Assembly: GCA_951813045.1 (NCBI GenBank)
Contig: CATOTF010000002.1
Coordinates: 806,001 to 870,000 of the forward strand
DNA: 64,000 bases
Direction: 5' to 3'
Source: an uncultured Rhizobiaceae bacterium
GTDB lineage: Bacteria; Pseudomonadota; Alphaproteobacteria; Rhizobiales; Rhizobiaceae
Shown: positions 56,689-64,000 of the stretch, piece after piece
Position numbering within the stretch: the first letter of the stretch is position 1
How the letters are laid out: every line of letters begins with the position of its first letter
Notes under the pieces: model-generated
Database searches by the model: none
Told to the model about the DNA's origin: nothing
Seen by the model: the letters and a program-made list of their open reading frames with translations, nothing else
Program-made: the position numbers and the translations under genes

Positions 56689-57546
56689 TTAACTCGTTTT
56701 TCGTTCAAATTTGATGGGCGACATTCCTCCTATTGCTGAGTGTCTTCTGCGGCTGTTGTAAAAGCCGTTGATGTATTGGAACAGGGCGTCGGTTGCTTGC
56801 TGTCGTGTTTGCCATGTGCCGCGCCAGATGAGTTCGGCTTTGAGTGTTTTGAAGAACGTCTCGACCACGGCGTTGTCCCAGCAATTGCCTTTTCGGCTCA
56901 TGGACACTTTAAACTTCAGTTCACGCATTCGTTTTTGATAATCATGAGAGCAGTATTGACTGCCACGGTCCGTATGATGAATGCAGCCCGGCGGTGGGTT
57001 TCGAAGGGCCAAAGCCCGGTTGAGAGCCTGCAATGCCAAGTCTTTCTTCAACCGGTTGCTGACAGCCCAACCCACCACACGGCGTGAATGTAGATCGATC
57101 ATCACTGCCAGATACAGCCAGCCCTCACGGGTCCAGATGTAGCTGATGTCACCTGCCCATTTCTGGTTGGGTTTATCCGCTTGGAAGTTCCGCCCCAGCA
57201 AGTTAGGCGCAATGTTGAAGCGGTGATTGCTATCGGTCGTAGCTTTGTATTTGCGTGTTCTGACCACTCGAATGCCGTTGTCGCGCATCAGGCGGCCAAC
57301 ACGGCGGTGACCAATAGCAAGGCCGGCTTCCTTCAACTCCTGCGTCATTCTCGGGCGACCATAACTGCCAAGGCTCAAGTGATGCTGTTCACGGATGTGC
57401 GCCAGAACCACCATGTCATCGCGCTGCCGTTGACTAACAGGGCGGTTGTGCCAGGCACGATAACCACGCGATGTAACATTCAGAATATGGCAAAGCCGAT
57501 CCACCGGAACGTGTTTCCTGTGTTCTTCGACAAACGCAAATCTCAC
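56689..57546 (-). CDS. IS3-family transposase OrfB (copy 2)
   Basis: A 285-residue protein identical to OrfB of copy 1 at 12852-13709, with the same D, D, E catalytic motifs (WAGDISYIW, HHTDRGSQY, NAVVETFFK). The GTG start overlaps orfA, and production as an OrfAB fusion is likely. Confidence 0.95.
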   Translation of the reverse strand: MRFAFVEEHRKHVPVDRLCHILNVTSRGYRAWHNRPVSQRQRDDMVVLAHIREQHHLSLGSYGRPRMTQELKEAGLAIGHRRVGRLMRDNGIRVVRTRKYKATTDSNHRFNIAPNLLGRNFQADKPNQKWAGDISYIWTREGWLYLAVMIDLHSRRVVGWAVSNRLKKDLALQALNRALALRNPPPGCIHHTDRGSQYCSHDYQKRMRELKFKVSMSRKGNCWDNAVVETFFKTLKAELIWRGTWQTRQQATDALFQYINGFYNSRRRHSAIGGMSPIKFERKTS

Positions 57547-57818
57547 TTGCTTTGACCCGCGAAGAACACTGTTGCCTTCTTTAATATCTCCCTCTCCTCC
57601 GTGAGGAGACGAACCTCTCTGCGAAGCCGCTCATTCTCTTTGGCCAGATCAATATCAACCGATGGTGGAAGGTCATCAGGCCGGGATTGTTGTATCCATT
57701 TCGATAACGTCGAAAAGCCGACCCCCAAATCTGATGCCACTTGTTTCCGGGTAAGTCCGCTGGTCAGCGCAATACGCACCGCTTCACGCTTGAATTCGTC
57801 TGTGTGGCCTCGTGCCAT
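57543..57818 (-). CDS. IS3-family transposase OrfA (copy 2)
   Basis: A 91-residue protein identical to OrfA of copy 1, with an HTH and a C-terminal coiled coil. Both copies therefore encode an apparently intact transposase. Confidence 0.95.
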   Translation of the reverse strand: MARGHTDEFKREAVRIALTSGLTRKQVASDLGVGFSTLSKWIQQSRPDDLPPSVDIDLAKENERLRREVRLLTEEREILKKATVFFAGQSK

Positions 57819-57881
57819 AATAGTTCTCCTTGATGGGATTAATCCAATTCAAGGACACGGAACCAAACCGTGACAAGTCCA

Positions 57882-58610
57882 TCGTTTCTAAACGGTCTGG
57901 CGGATGCATCCAACACAGGTCTGGTCGGCTATTCCATGGGCGGTTACGGTGCGGTGATTACTATGGGCGGTGGTGTGACGCAGAAATCTATTGAACTTAC
58001 CTGGGGTGCGCCCCACGGCACTCTGGGTGTCCATAAAGGTGGCTCCGACAGCCACAATTCTTTGGGCGATCCGCGCATTAAGACGGCCGTCGCCTTCGCG
58101 CCATGGGGCATGAACACAGGCTTTTGGGACGCAGAAACCCTAAAGGGGATCAAAGCACCCATGATGTTCGTGGCAGGCTCTGTCGACGATGTATCCGGAT
58201 ACGAGAATGGCACACGGGCGATCTGGAAAGCGGCGGTAAACGCCAACCGCTCCCTGCTAACGCTCGAAAACGCCAATCACAACGCCGCCGCGCCCATGCC
58301 CGCGCCTGCAGAGTCGAACAAATACGATGAAGAGCTTAAATTCAATCTCAGCGAACATTACAGCGACGCGGTGTGGGACAATGCACGCATGAATAATATC
58401 GCCCAGCATTTTGTGACTGCATGGCTTGGAAAATACCTCAAGGCTGACGTAAAAATGGAAACCTATCTCGACCTCGTTCCCAAATCCAACGATGGCGTAT
58501 GGGCAAAGAATGAGGATGGCACCAACAAGCCGGAACACAATCACTGGACGGGCTTCCCAAACCGCACGGCTAAAGGGCTGCGTTACGAGGTGTTGAAGGC
58601 TGGAGATTGA
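57882..58610 (+). pseudogene. Truncated alpha/beta hydrolase (dienelactone hydrolase-like)
   Basis: The C-terminal 242 residues of an alpha/beta hydrolase. The nucleophile elbow GYSMGG comes only about 15 residues after the IS edge, so the first strands and oxyanion region are lost. Downstream are FVAGSVDDVSGYENG, holding the acid region, and the candidate catalytic His in LENANHNAAAP. An in-frame GTG inside the IS end (57870) could start a shortened product, but without the front of the fold it is unlikely to work. Confidence 0.8.
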
Positions 58611-58646
58611 TGTCAGAGCCGATGCTTCGGCAGAATTTAGAATTAG

Positions 58647-59120
58647 ATGAATATTGCCCTGCGAACTATGGCGGTTGTACTTGCATCACCCCTCTTAACA
58701 TTCCTCACCACTATTCCATTCCCGTTTAGCCACAGCCATCCAGATTACGAGTACTACAAGGGACAGATTGCCCAGCTATCCAAGACTAAGCAGCTTGACC
58801 TTAGTGAGCTTAATGCAGGGAAGTGGAAGATCGCATGCTTGTTTGGTGGTTACACCATACCTTCGATTACCATGCGTAAATATGGTGTGGTTTCAAAACT
58901 GGACCGGTTCTATCAGCCACTTAAAGATTGGCCGCTGATGCGATTTGGTGAGATTGAAGAACATGAAACTATGATAGCTTACGTTGATCAAGATGACTTG
59001 GTCTACTTTGTACATTTTGGCGTCGCGCCTGATCAATTCTCATATCGTCATTTCACACAGGAGCACGTGGAGCGATGCGTTAGCCGGGAAAATGCAATTA
59101 TCAACTTGGCAGATATTTAG
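58647..59120 (+). CDS. Hypothetical exported protein
   Basis: A 157-residue protein with an N-terminal hydrophobic signal (about residues 6-24) and a mature part without recognised domain. It contains two Cys, one in WKIACLFGGY and one in VERCVSREN, that could pair. It follows the truncated hydrolase by 36 bases in the same direction. Function unknown. Confidence 0.65.
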   Translation: MNIALRTMAVVLASPLLTFLTTIPFPFSHSHPDYEYYKGQIAQLSKTKQLDLSELNAGKWKIACLFGGYTIPSITMRKYGVVSKLDRFYQPLKDWPLMRFGEIEEHETMIAYVDQDDLVYFVHFGVAPDQFSYRHFTQEHVERCVSRENAIINLADI

Positions 59121-59210
59121 TTTTGAGGTTTGAATACATGATCTGCGCTTGCCCCGAACGAATTCACTTGGCACATAGGATGGAAATTCAAACACTGCAG
59201 AGACCCTTCC

Positions 59211-60008
59211 ATGCAATTTGCCAAGGTTAACGATGTAACGCTGCACTATCAGGTTATTTCAGCGCCTGAAAACAAGCCGACCATCGTGTTTTCCAATTCA
59301 CTTGGAACAGATTTCCGGATTTGGCGTGACTGTATCGTGCGCCTCGTCGGTGAGTGTTCAATCGTCATGTACGACAAGCGCGGCCACGGCCTTTCCGATG
59401 TAGGCCTGTCGCCATACAAACTTGATGATCATGTGAACGATCTAGCTGGGCTGATGGATCATCTCGGCATCAACAATGCAATCATTTGCGGTCTTTCCGT
59501 TGGCGGTATGATCGCCCAGGGTCTGTTGTTTACCCGGCCCGACCTCGTGCGCGCCATGATCCTGTGTGATACAGCCGCGAAAATCGGCGATGAGACCATG
59601 TGGAACGATCGTATCGCAACAGTGCGCGAGAGCGGTTTGGAGGCGCTGGTTGAAAGCAATATGCAGCGCTGGTTCACGCCGGAATTTCATAAAAACCGAG
59701 CTGATGATCTGACCGGTTACAGCAATATGTTCACCCGCACTCCTGTGGAAGGTTATCTTGGAACGGCCGCAGCATTGCGCGATGCGGACCTTCGGTTGGC
59801 GGCAATTGAGGTGAAAGTGCCAACGATCTGTATTGTCGGGGACCAGGATAAATCAACGACACCGGAACTGGTACTGTCGACTGCCAAGCTTATCCCAGAC
59901 GCCCGATATGAAGTGATCAAGGGGGCAGGGCATATTCCCTGCGTCGAACAGCCGGAAGTTCTGGTGGAAATTATCAAGGCTTTCCTGAAAGACGCAGATA
60001 TTACCTGA
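59211..60008 (+). CDS. pcaD: 3-oxoadipate enol-lactonase
   Basis: A 265-residue alpha/beta hydrolase. Family features are SNSLGTDFRIW, YDKRGHGLSD, the nucleophile CGLSVGGMIAQGL, the Asp in VGDQDKSTTPE and the His in GAGHIPCVEQPE. These match PcaD, which opens the enol-lactone in the beta-ketoadipate pathway for aromatic breakdown. No other pca genes are adjacent, so the assignment rests on sequence alone; a related lactonase or esterase is possible. Confidence 0.83.
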   Translation: MQFAKVNDVTLHYQVISAPENKPTIVFSNSLGTDFRIWRDCIVRLVGECSIVMYDKRGHGLSDVGLSPYKLDDHVNDLAGLMDHLGINNAIICGLSVGGMIAQGLLFTRPDLVRAMILCDTAAKIGDETMWNDRIATVRESGLEALVESNMQRWFTPEFHKNRADDLTGYSNMFTRTPVEGYLGTAAALRDADLRLAAIEVKVPTICIVGDQDKSTTPELVLSTAKLIPDARYEVIKGAGHIPCVEQPEVLVEIIKAFLKDADIT

Positions 60009-60282
60009 ATTGATTAGTTTGTTCTGGCTGACGCGTATTCTGCCAGGTTTTCAGCGCAATCCCCACCGCACCAAACAGGATCCAGAATATCTGGATCAAC
60101 GCCGAGGCGAGATTAAAATGTTCAGACAGGCTGATCAGAACTAGTGTAGCATTTAAAATATTGATTAAGGAATACCAACGGCTGTTTCCATCGATCTGCC
60201 CCAATTGAAGGGCAGCGAACGCCGACACATATCCGGCAACACCTATTAGGCCAATAATTTCGTAAAGAGAGACCGTATTCAT
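60001..60282 (-). CDS. Small membrane protein, CBU_0592-like
   Basis: A 93-residue protein with three hydrophobic segments (about residues 6-26, 37-52 and 58-78) and the pattern GVAGYVSAFAALQLGQIDGNSRWYSLINILNA, here shared with small CBU_0592-type membrane proteins of unknown function. It converges on pcaD, and the two overlap by 8 bases. Confidence 0.8.
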   Translation of the reverse strand: MNTVSLYEIIGLIGVAGYVSAFAALQLGQIDGNSRWYSLINILNATLVLISLSEHFNLASALIQIFWILFGAVGIALKTWQNTRQPEQTNQFR

Positions 60283-60400
60283 TATTATAATTCCTCGGGC
60301 CCCCGAGAACTTGATCAGCTCCTCCTGATCTTGTTGAAAGTAATAAAGGAATCATGGCAGCGCGGATGTGTATTGACGCACATAACTTCACGTGAATTTA

Positions 60401-61315
60401 CTAGTCGGTCATTGTTGATGAGTGCAGTGTGAGAAACCGCACAATATTTTCCGCAACCCATTGAGGTTGCTCGTGGAGAATCCAGTGACTTGCGATTTCT
60501 GTTTCTTCCAACGTTAAATCCTTGCAGAACAGATGCAAATCTTCGCGCGCTTCCGGCAGCAATGCGGTATCTTTCAAACCCCAGAGTAGGAGGTGGGGGA
60601 CTGTAATCTTGAACTGTTCCTTCATCTTTTCAGTTATCGGAAACGGCGTGGAAAGTTCACCTGATTGTGGAACATCCATGCGTGCAGCTCGATACCAATT
60701 CAACATGGCGGTTAATGCGCAGGGGTGAGACCAAGCGTTGCGATATTCGTCGCGAGTATCGTTATCCAGCCACGGGGCGGCGGAAAACTTCTCGAACATG
60801 TCCAGCAGTTTTTTGAAATTATTGGCACTCAATCGATCTTCAACTCCGTCGGCTTTCAACACGTTCATATACTGACTGGCGTCAGTTTGCGCACCACCGG
60901 CATAAAGCGCCTTTTGAAAACACATAGGGTGCACACCGTTAGCGATGATGAGGTGCGAAACCCGGTGAGCATGGTGCATTGCCAGCGCATAGGCGACCGA
61001 AGCTCCCCAATCGTGGCCACATATAACGGCGGGGCTGTTTGGTGACACGATATCCAACAGAGCAACCATATCTTCAGTCAGATGTTTGGTCTCATAGTCT
61101 TCGCGCAACTCAGGCTTGGACGAGAGATTATAACCGCGCTGGTCGGGCAGGACGACCCGATGATCGCTTGAAAGATGACGGGCTACGTCGGCCCAGGCTT
61201 TCCAGTATTCCGGAAAGCCATGGAGCATCAATATCACCTGCGCGTCTTCCGGGCCTATTGCCATGACGTGAATGGATTGGCCGTTCACTGCATATGTTTG
61301 AGAAGTGAAATCCAT
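60401..61315 (-). CDS. Alpha/beta hydrolase, epoxide hydrolase/haloalkane dehalogenase-like
   Basis: A 304-residue hydrolase. It has the oxyanion motif HGFPEYWKAW, DQRGYNLSSKP and the nucleophile GHDWGASVAYALA, where the nucleophile is Asp, as in epoxide hydrolases and dehalogenases. A helical cap covers about residues 135-230, followed by the acid region LLWGLKDTALLPE and the His in SHWILHEQPQWV. The substrate cannot be told. A terminator lies between it and the binding protein gene upstream. Confidence 0.85.
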   Translation of the reverse strand: MDFTSQTYAVNGQSIHVMAIGPEDAQVILMLHGFPEYWKAWADVARHLSSDHRVVLPDQRGYNLSSKPELREDYETKHLTEDMVALLDIVSPNSPAVICGHDWGASVAYALAMHHAHRVSHLIIANGVHPMCFQKALYAGGAQTDASQYMNVLKADGVEDRLSANNFKKLLDMFEKFSAAPWLDNDTRDEYRNAWSHPCALTAMLNWYRAARMDVPQSGELSTPFPITEKMKEQFKITVPHLLLWGLKDTALLPEAREDLHLFCKDLTLEETEIASHWILHEQPQWVAENIVRFLTLHSSTMTD

Positions 61316-61333
61316 AAGCTAGTCCTGAAATGA

Positions 61334-61357
61334 AAAGAGGCGCCGAAGCGCCTCTTT
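61334..61357 (-). terminator. Intrinsic terminator after the ABC binding protein gene
   Basis: A perfect 10-bp stem, AAAGAGGCGC (61334-61343) with GCGCCTCTTT (61348-61357). On the minus strand the loop is TTCG and the stem ends in TTT followed by TCATTTC. It lies 23 bases after the stop of the gene ending at 61380. Confidence 0.88.
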
Positions 61358-61379
61358 GATTGATGATTGAACCTGCAAT

Positions 61380-62543
61380 CTATTCCACGCGGGCCAGTTC
61401 TTTCCAGTTACCATTTTCGATGACGGAAATGATGATTTCATCGGCACCCTGGTGATCCGTCGCGGAATAATCCACGTGGTTTCCGGATACGTTATCCGCA
61501 TAATCGAGGCTTTCCATGCCTTTTTGGAAGGATGCTGAGTTTAGATCTTTACCGGCAGCTTCAAGTGCCTTGACCATGGAAACCGCAGCGGAATGGCCCA
61601 AGAGTGCACCTGTACCTGGCAGTTTTTCACCTGTGGCGGTTGTGTATTCCTTGAAGAATGCTGCTACTTCCGGATTGTCCATTCTTGCTAACAGGTCGGC
61701 CCAACCGGCGGCTGCATACATGCCTTCCGTAACACCACCTGGCACTTTCGCCATGACGGAGTGGAAACCTGCGGACGCGTTCAACAAAGACATATCGGTG
61801 ATGCCCAGTTTCTTCGCAGTACCTGAAACCGTAATGGCCTGACGAACGCCAAGTGCCATGGTTGTAATCTGGCAGCCAGCTGCCTTGAGTTTTTGCAACG
61901 CACCCACGAAATCAGAATCGTCAGGCTTGTGTGTTGTTTCGCTTACGAACTCGATACCGAGCTCTTTTGCAGCTTCAACAGAACCTTGTTGTATTTCCTT
62001 ACCAAAGTCGGTTGGCAGATACATGGAGCAGACCTTCGTCGCGCTTTTTTCTTTTACGAGGTATTTCACTCCAGCGCGAATCTGGTCGTAGTAGGAAGCG
62101 GTGCCTGCATAATGAAGCGGGCTGAGCGGCTCATTCATCTGGCGGGCGGCGGAAAGCGGGGATACGTTGGGAACCCCTTTTGCGTCCTGTAATTTAAATG
62201 CTGCGATATTCATCGGTGTGCCCAGCGACAACAGCATTGCAAACACTTTGTCGCCATTGATCAGCTTGTTCATGCCTGCAATGGCTTTGGGCATTTGGTA
62301 AGCATGGTCTTCGACGATGAAGCGAATTTTACGTCCATGGATACCGCCTGCGGCGTTCGCCTTGTCGAAAACGAGTTGTGCGGCTTTGGTTGCAGGGCCA
62401 CCGAAGGCTGCAAAAATTCCGGAAAGATCGTTGTTTGAACCGATAAGCACTTCTGTGTCGGTTACGCCCTGTTCCGCAAAGGCTGCGCCGGTCATCACGG
62501 TTGTCGCAGCTGCTGCAATTAGCAGTTTTCTCAGTTTTTTCAT
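61380..62543 (-). CDS. ABC transporter substrate-binding protein, branched-chain amino acid type
   Basis: A 387-residue periplasmic binding protein of the LivK/Peripla_BP_6 type. It has a signal peptide (MKKLRKLLIAAAATTVMTGAA), then VLIGSNNDLSGIFAAFGGP and ARKIRF-like GIHGRKIRFIVEDHAYQ. ATG 62543 with GGGAGGA upstream is preferred to the upstream ATG 62603. It follows an acyl-CoA synthetase gene by 43 bases. Such pairs occur in clusters that take up aromatic or fatty acids through Liv-type transporters, so the ligand need not be an amino acid. Confidence 0.9.
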   Translation of the reverse strand: MKKLRKLLIAAAATTVMTGAAFAEQGVTDTEVLIGSNNDLSGIFAAFGGPATKAAQLVFDKANAAGGIHGRKIRFIVEDHAYQMPKAIAGMNKLINGDKVFAMLLSLGTPMNIAAFKLQDAKGVPNVSPLSAARQMNEPLSPLHYAGTASYYDQIRAGVKYLVKEKSATKVCSMYLPTDFGKEIQQGSVEAAKELGIEFVSETTHKPDDSDFVGALQKLKAAGCQITTMALGVRQAITVSGTAKKLGITDMSLLNASAGFHSVMAKVPGGVTEGMYAAAGWADLLARMDNPEVAAFFKEYTTATGEKLPGTGALLGHSAAVSMVKALEAAGKDLNSASFQKGMESLDYADNVSGNHVDYSATDHQGADEIIISVIENGNWKELARVE

Positions 62544-62586
62544 TTTAGTTCCTCCCAAGGATAATATTGAAATGAAATTCGGTGGT

Positions 62587-64000
62587 TTAGTACATATCGG
62601 CAATCAGTGCCGCGTGTTTGGTTTCCACAAAGCTGCGCTTCAGCTTTAGCGTCGGGGTCAGTTCATCATCTTCTGCCGTCAATAAAATGTCGATCAGGCG
62701 AAAATCTTTGATTTGTTCAACACGGGCAAAATCCTTGTTGACGGTGTCAATCTCACCTCGCACCAGTTCCTGAACTTCTTTTGCAGCACATAGTGATTGG
62801 AAGTTATTGAACGGTATTCTTTTGTCTTGCGCAAACTTTTCAACGTTTTCCTGGTCGATCATGATCAAGCAAGTGAGGAACTTTCGCTTGTCCCCAATGA
62901 GAACGGCGTCAGTAATGTAAGGCGAAAACTTAAGGCGATTTTCAATTTCGGCCGGCGTAATGTTCTTACCACCTGCCGTAATGATAATATCTTTCAGCCG
63001 ACCCGTGATTTTCAGGAACCCCTGATTGTCTAACATTCCCACATCACCGGTTCGCAACCAGCCGTCATTTGTGAAGGTTTCAGCTGTTTTTTCCGGTTTG
63101 TTCCAATACCCCTGAAACACATTTCCCGCGCGATATTGAATCTCGCCGTCGGGTGCAATACGCAGCTCAGCGCCATTAATGGCTGGACCAACAGTCCCAA
63201 CTTTATTTGATTGATGGGAATTAATGGAGATGATGCCGGAGCTTTCGGTCATGCCATAACCTTCAAGTAATGGTATGCCAATACTGTGGAACCAGTGCAG
63301 CAGTTCTGGTGAAATGGGTGCTGCTCCAGAACCGCCGCGGCGAATCCTGTCCATGCCCAACATACGGCGAAGGTTTTTGAGGACAAGGAAATCCCAGAAT
63401 TGATAATTGAGCGTAATACTGGAGGGTACTTCCTTGCCTTCCAATTCTAACTCGGCCTTTTTCTGCCCGGCAGAGATGGCCATGGAAAACGCCCATTTTT
63501 GCATGGTTGTGGCATCAGAAAGCAGGATCGCAACGCGAGAATATATCTTTTCCCAAAGGCGGGGGACGGCAACGAATGTATGGGGGGAAACTTCCTGGAG
63601 ATTGTCGAATACGGTTTCTGGGCTTTCCGCGAAATTCAATGTTGATTTATACGCGATTGGGCCAAGGCCAGAAAACGCCCGTTCCAGAATATGACAGAGT
63701 GGGAGAAAACAAATCTGCTCATCCGTCTCGTATACAGGCGCATCATCAATGCTCGATGAAAGGGAATACATGATATTACCATGACCAATCATTGCACCTT
63801 TGGGCATTCCGGTTGTGCCGGATGTATAGACAAGTATGGCGGTATCGTCGGGTTGCGACAGAGCTATCTCATCCTCAAACCGGGTCTTGTGTTCCTTTTC
63901 AAATGCGCGTCCAAGCGCATATAGATCATCGAGAAACATGACCGTGTCATCTTCAAAACCGTGAAGACCGTCGCGGTCTAGAACAATTGCCTTTGTCAGG
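62587..64000 (-). CDS. Long-chain acyl-CoA synthetase, AMP-binding family (5' end outside window)
   Basis: The frame is open to the right edge of the window; about 470 C-terminal residues are visible. It has the AMP-binding P-loop YTSGTTGMPKGAM, the GYGMTESSG motif, the adenylate motif GWLRTGDVG and the hinge and Lys region ITGRLKDIIITAGGKNITPAEIE. It activates carboxylic acids to CoA thioesters. The long form with a C-terminal segment around TPTLKLKRSFV resembles FAA1/FadD15-type synthetases. It probably shares an operon with the binding protein downstream. Confidence 0.92.
   Translation of the reverse strand, partial: LTKAIVLDRDGLHGFEDDTVMFLDDLYALGRAFEKEHKTRFEDEIALSQPDDTAILVYTSGTTGMPKGAMIGHGNIMYSLSSSIDDAPVYETDEQICFLPLCHILERAFSGLGPIAYKSTLNFAESPETVFDNLQEVSPHTFVAVPRLWEKIYSRVAILLSDATTMQKWAFSMAISAGQKKAELELEGKEVPSSITLNYQFWDFLVLKNLRRMLGMDRIRRGGSGAAPISPELLHWFHSIGIPLLEGYGMTESSGIISINSHQSNKVGTVGPAINGAELRIAPDGEIQYRAGNVFQGYWNKPEKTAETFTNDGWLRTGDVGMLDNQGFLKITGRLKDIIITAGGKNITPAEIENRLKFSPYITDAVLIGDKRKFLTCLIMIDQENVEKFAQDKRIPFNNFQSLCAAKEVQELVRGEIDTVNKDFARVEQIKDFRLIDILLTAEDDELTPTLKLKRSFVETKHAALIADMY

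Larger units (their letters stand above)
56651..57881 (-). mobile_element. IS3-family insertion sequence, copy 2 (1,231 bp)
   Basis: Same length, ends and genes as copy 1, with a single base difference seen (C at 57864). Unlike copy 1 it has no target duplication: the three bases before it are AAG and those after it are TCG. Both flanks are broken genes of different kinds, so this copy marks a rearrangement. It lies in the same orientation as copy 1, 43.8 kb away. Confidence 0.95.

Noticed and set aside
12814-57881. The two IS copies as ends of a composite transposon
   Set aside because: The interval holds core chromosomal genes, copy 1 has its own private target duplication, and copy 2 has unrelated flanks. 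Nothing suggests that the 43.8 kb moved as a unit.

Overview
The window looks like chromosomal DNA of an alphaproteobacterium of the order Hyphomicrobiales (Rhizobiales). Three blocks point there: a gene transfer agent (GTA) head-tail cluster of the Rhodobacter capsulatus type; the order feuP-feuQ-lipoprotein-ccmI-ccmE-ccmF-ccmH-degP-response regulator-sensor kinase-glnE-pleC-like kinase, which I recall as a rhizobial arrangement; and a UvrB with the long N- and C-terminal extensions usual in that group. I see no tRNA, rRNA or CRISPR array, and no gene-free stretch longer than about 300 bases.

Layout. 1-15.7 kb: a GTA structural cluster in one direction (small terminase end, large terminase, portal, small membrane protein, prohead protease, capsid, connectors, tail terminator, tail tube, chaperones, tape measure, baseplate/hub proteins, NlpC/P60 peptidase, host-contact protein gp15). 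gp15 is split by a 1,231-bp IS3-family element. 15.7-16.2 kb: a compact lysis-like cassette with a holin-like protein and an o-spanin lipoprotein gene overlapping an i-spanin-like gene in another frame. 16.3-30 kb: FeuPQ-type two-component system with a small secreted protein in front, cytochrome c maturation genes, DegP, a second two-component system and glnE. 30-36 kb, minus strand: PleC-like kinase, aminopeptidase N and a TadE/G-like protein. 36-49.6 kb: pgi, a DMT exporter, an orphan molybdenum hydroxylase large subunit, a TPP riboswitch followed by thiM-thiE-thiD and a TRAP substrate-binding protein, an MFS transporter, a uracil-DNA glycosylase, a frameshifted endonuclease/phosphatase-family gene and AMP nucleosidase. 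49.6-51.4 kb: small exported proteins, two of them very His/Arg-rich. 51.5-64 kb: uvrB, a PNPOx-like protein, a DUF922-like protein, a second copy of the same IS lying between two broken genes, several hydrolases, a branched-chain-amino-acid-type ABC binding protein and an acyl-CoA synthetase running off the window.

The most notable points are the two near-identical IS copies and what they did. Copy 1 has a 3-bp target duplication, and removing it restores a continuous 1,293-residue GTA gp15. Copy 2 has no target duplication and joins a decapitated AvcD-type anti-phage nucleotide deaminase to a decapitated alpha/beta hydrolase, so it looks like a deletion or recombination scar through a former defence locus. 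The GTA-linked spanin pair, the hairpin after the capsid gene and the riboswitch-linked TRAP protein are the other items most worth following up.
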